Shown here: positions 6,701 to 7,420 of the stretch, in pieces
How positions within the stretch are numbered: the first letter of the stretch is position 1
Layout: every line of letters starts with the position of its first letter
Origin: Phycisphaerales bacterium
GTDB lineage: Bacteria; Planctomycetota; Phycisphaerae; Phycisphaerales; UBA1924
Assembly: GCA_029260415.1 (NCBI GenBank)
Contig: JAJDDH010000024.1
Location: 1 to 7,420, forward strand
Direction of reading: 5' to 3'
Length of the DNA: 7,420 nucleotides
The notes under the pieces: model-generated
The model's input: the letters and a program-made list of their open reading frames with translations, nothing else
What the model was told of the DNA's origin: nothing
Database searches by the model: none
Translations under genes and position numbers: made by a program

Positions 6701-6729
6701 AGTATGGCAGGACCGCCCCTGCGGGTCAA
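6701..6729 (-). promoter_or_regulatory. Sigma70-like promoter candidate for the HU gene
   Basis: On the minus strand TTGACC (6729-6724; 5 of 6 to TTGACA) is followed after exactly 17 bases by CATACT (6706-6701; 4 of 6 to TATAAT). Transcription would start near 6694 and give a leader of about 175 nt before ATG 6519. It stands out because AT-containing hexamers are rare in this GC-rich region. No experimental support is available here. Confidence 0.5.
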
Positions 6730-6754
6730 CGCCCCGGACGGGCGAGCAGGGGCG
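6714..6754. repeat. 9-bp inverted repeat flanking the HU -35 box
   Basis: CGCCCCTGC at 6714-6722 is the exact complement of GCAGGGGCG at 6746-6754. Between them lies a second small stem, CGCCC (6730-6734) and GGGCG (6740-6744), with a 5-nt loop. One arm is in the spacer of the HU promoter candidate and the other just upstream of its -35 box, with arm centres 32 bp apart (about three helical turns). This is an operator-like arrangement; a structured RNA is the alternative if the region is transcribed. Confidence 0.45.
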
Positions 6755-6807
6755 ATCACCGCCGGAAGTTCTTTCTGGACCCGTCCCAGGATCCCCAGGC
6801 CCCCCCA

Positions 6808-6819
6808 ATGATCGATCAT
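6808..6819. repeat. 12-bp perfect palindrome at the arfB start codon
   Basis: ATGATCGATCAT reads the same on both strands and includes the first two bases of the arfB ATG (6818-6820). It also creates a second, out-of-frame ATG at 6808. It sits between a C7 run (6800-6806) and the C9 run that follows the start codon. It may be a protein-binding site or a coincidence. Confidence 0.5.
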
Positions 6820-7267
6820 GCCCCCCCCCGACCAGCACGAGCACGAGGGCGGCGTGGAGATCGCCCCGGGCGTCCGCGTCCCCGACAGCGCCCTCCGCTA
6901 CGAGGCCTCGCGCTCCTCGGGCCCGGGCGGGCAGAACGTCAACAAGCGGGCGACACGCATGCAGCTGCGCGTCAGCGTCGCGGACCTGCCCATCCCCGAG
7001 GGCGCCCGGGCGCGCCTCCGCGCCCTGGCCGGCTCGCAGATCGTGGGCGACGACGAGCTGCTCATCGCCTCCGACGAGAAACGAACCCAGCTCGCCAACC
7101 GGCGCGCGTGCGCCGACCGCCTGCGCGAGCTGATCGTCCGCGCGCTCGTCCGCCCCAAGCGGCGCGTCGCCACCCGCCCGACCCGCGGCGGTATCGAGCG
7201 CCGACTCCAGGAAAAACGCGAGCAGTCCGACCGCAAGCGCCGCAGGCGCTGGGACCGCGACAGCTAG
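6818..7267 (+). CDS. arfB: ArfB/YaeJ-type peptidyl-tRNA hydrolase (ribosome rescue)
   Basis: A 149-residue member of the class I release-factor-like ArfB (YaeJ/ICT1) family. These proteins enter stalled ribosomes that lack a stop codon and hydrolyse the peptidyl-tRNA. The catalytic GGQ motif is in SSGPGGQNVNK (GGQ at 37-39), following ALRYEASR. The central part contains LRALAGSQIVGDDELLIASD and KRTQLANRRACADRL, typical of the release factor domain III. The C-terminus is strongly basic (RRVATRPTRGGIERRLQEKR, then a Lys/Arg-rich end), as needed for binding the empty mRNA channel. It lacks the codon-recognition domain of RF1/RF2, and its length is normal for ArfB. No Shine-Dalgarno motif precedes the ATG; the codon is followed by nine C residues. 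The tsaB start is 9 bp downstream, so the two probably form an operon. Confidence 0.93.
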   Translation: MPPPDQHEHEGGVEIAPGVRVPDSALRYEASRSSGPGGQNVNKRATRMQLRVSVADLPIPEGARARLRALAGSQIVGDDELLIASDEKRTQLANRRACADRLRELIVRALVRPKRRVATRPTRGGIERRLQEKREQSDRKRRRRWDRDS

Positions 7268-7276
7268 GCTCACACG

Positions 7277-7420
7277 ATGCCCGATGACGCGCCGCTCATC
7301 CTCGCGATCGAAACGAGCAACCCCAGCATGGGCGCGCCCAGCGTCGCGCTGGGTCTGCGGACCGACGCGGGCGTGCAGACCCTCGAGACCGAGACGCTCG
7401 CCGCGAGCGTGCGCCACAGC
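7277..7420 (+). CDS. tsaB: TsaB, tRNA t6A biosynthesis protein (5' part only)
   Basis: The first 48 codons are visible and the gene runs off the window. The start PDDAPLILAIETSN followed by PSVALGL is the conserved N-terminal ASKHA-fold strand and phosphate-loop region of TsaB (YeaZ). LAASVRHS matches the 'R-x-HS' element just after it. TsaB pairs with TsaD and, with TsaE, transfers the threonylcarbamoyl group made by TsaC onto A37 of tRNAs that read ANN codons; TsaB itself is the inactive scaffold paralogue of TsaD. TsaD would instead show an ETSCDET-like start with metal ligands further on, so TsaB fits better. The loop between ETS and SVAL is a few residues longer than in many homologues. 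A weak AGG (7266-7268), overlapping the arfB stop, is 8 bases upstream of the ATG. It is very likely co-transcribed with arfB. Confidence 0.82.
   Translation, partial: MPDDAPLILAIETSNPSMGAPSVALGLRTDAGVQTLETETLAASVRHS

Larger units (their letters stand above)
6520..6817. other. 298-bp divergent intergenic region between HU and arfB
   Basis: No family-like protein is encoded here; open frames through it are extensions of neighbours in GC-rich DNA. It holds the HU promoter candidate (6701-6729, minus), an inverted repeat around the -35 box (6714-6754), a C7 run (6800-6806) and a 12-bp palindrome at the arfB start. The HU-side leader would be about 175 nt long if the promoter is right. On the plus strand I see no convincing promoter for arfB. 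Confidence 0.6.

Noticed and set aside
6520..6819. N-terminal extension of the HU protein by 100 codons
   Set aside because: HU/IHF proteins start right at the MKTITKKSLI-like helix; the extension covers the promoter candidate and has no domain character.
6157..7287. Plus-strand open frame of 376 codons
   Set aside because: It spans antisense HU, the intergenic region and an alternative frame of arfB; no coherent protein features.
6374..7417. Minus-strand open frame of 347 codons
   Set aside because: It runs antisense through tsaB and arfB, then into the HU gene in the wrong frame; the real proteins there are family-recognisable.

Overview
The window is a stretch of high-GC bacterial chromosome (roughly two thirds G+C by eye) with short intergenic gaps. 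No rRNA, tRNA, CRISPR array or mobile element is visible. The combination of PilZ, an HU/IHF protein with an extended tail, an HTTM-like membrane protein and frequent absence of Shine-Dalgarno motifs would fit a high-GC Planctomycetota (Phycisphaerae-like) genome. That assignment is an impression from protein style, not a database result.

Left part (1-5655): a surface-polysaccharide or glycoconjugate gene neighbourhood. It starts with the C-terminal end of an asparagine-synthetase-type amidotransferase (2-328), which overlaps a family 4 (GT-B) glycosyltransferase (322-1455). A multi-pass membrane protein with HTTM-like features and a long soluble C-terminus follows on the minus strand (1463-3076). 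A second GT-B glycosyltransferase with an extra Rossmann-like C-terminal domain (about 3155-4678, plus) is divergent from it. A family 2 (GT-A) glycosyltransferase (4666-5655, minus) completes the group. Apart from the first pair the genes alternate in strand: the convergent ends are almost touching (7 bp gap) or overlapping (13 bp), and the one divergent gap is about 78 bp.

Right part (5656-7420): housekeeping and regulatory genes. A small stand-alone PilZ c-di-GMP-binding protein (5752-6093, plus) converges with an HU/IHF-family DNA-binding protein (6136-6519, minus). A 298-bp divergent region follows, with a good sigma70-like promoter candidate for the HU gene and an inverted repeat placed across its -35 box. 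Then come an ArfB/YaeJ-type ribosome-rescue peptidyl-tRNA hydrolase (6818-7267, plus) and the start of tsaB (7277 to the window end, plus), the tRNA t6A-modification partner protein.

The three glycosyltransferases and the amidotransferase probably act on the same glycan, and the membrane protein may belong to the same surface pathway. The most unusual items are the fused C-terminal domain on the second GT4, the HTTM-like protein within the glycan cluster, and the palindrome/poly-C arrangement at the arfB start. No clearly new multi-gene system is evident.
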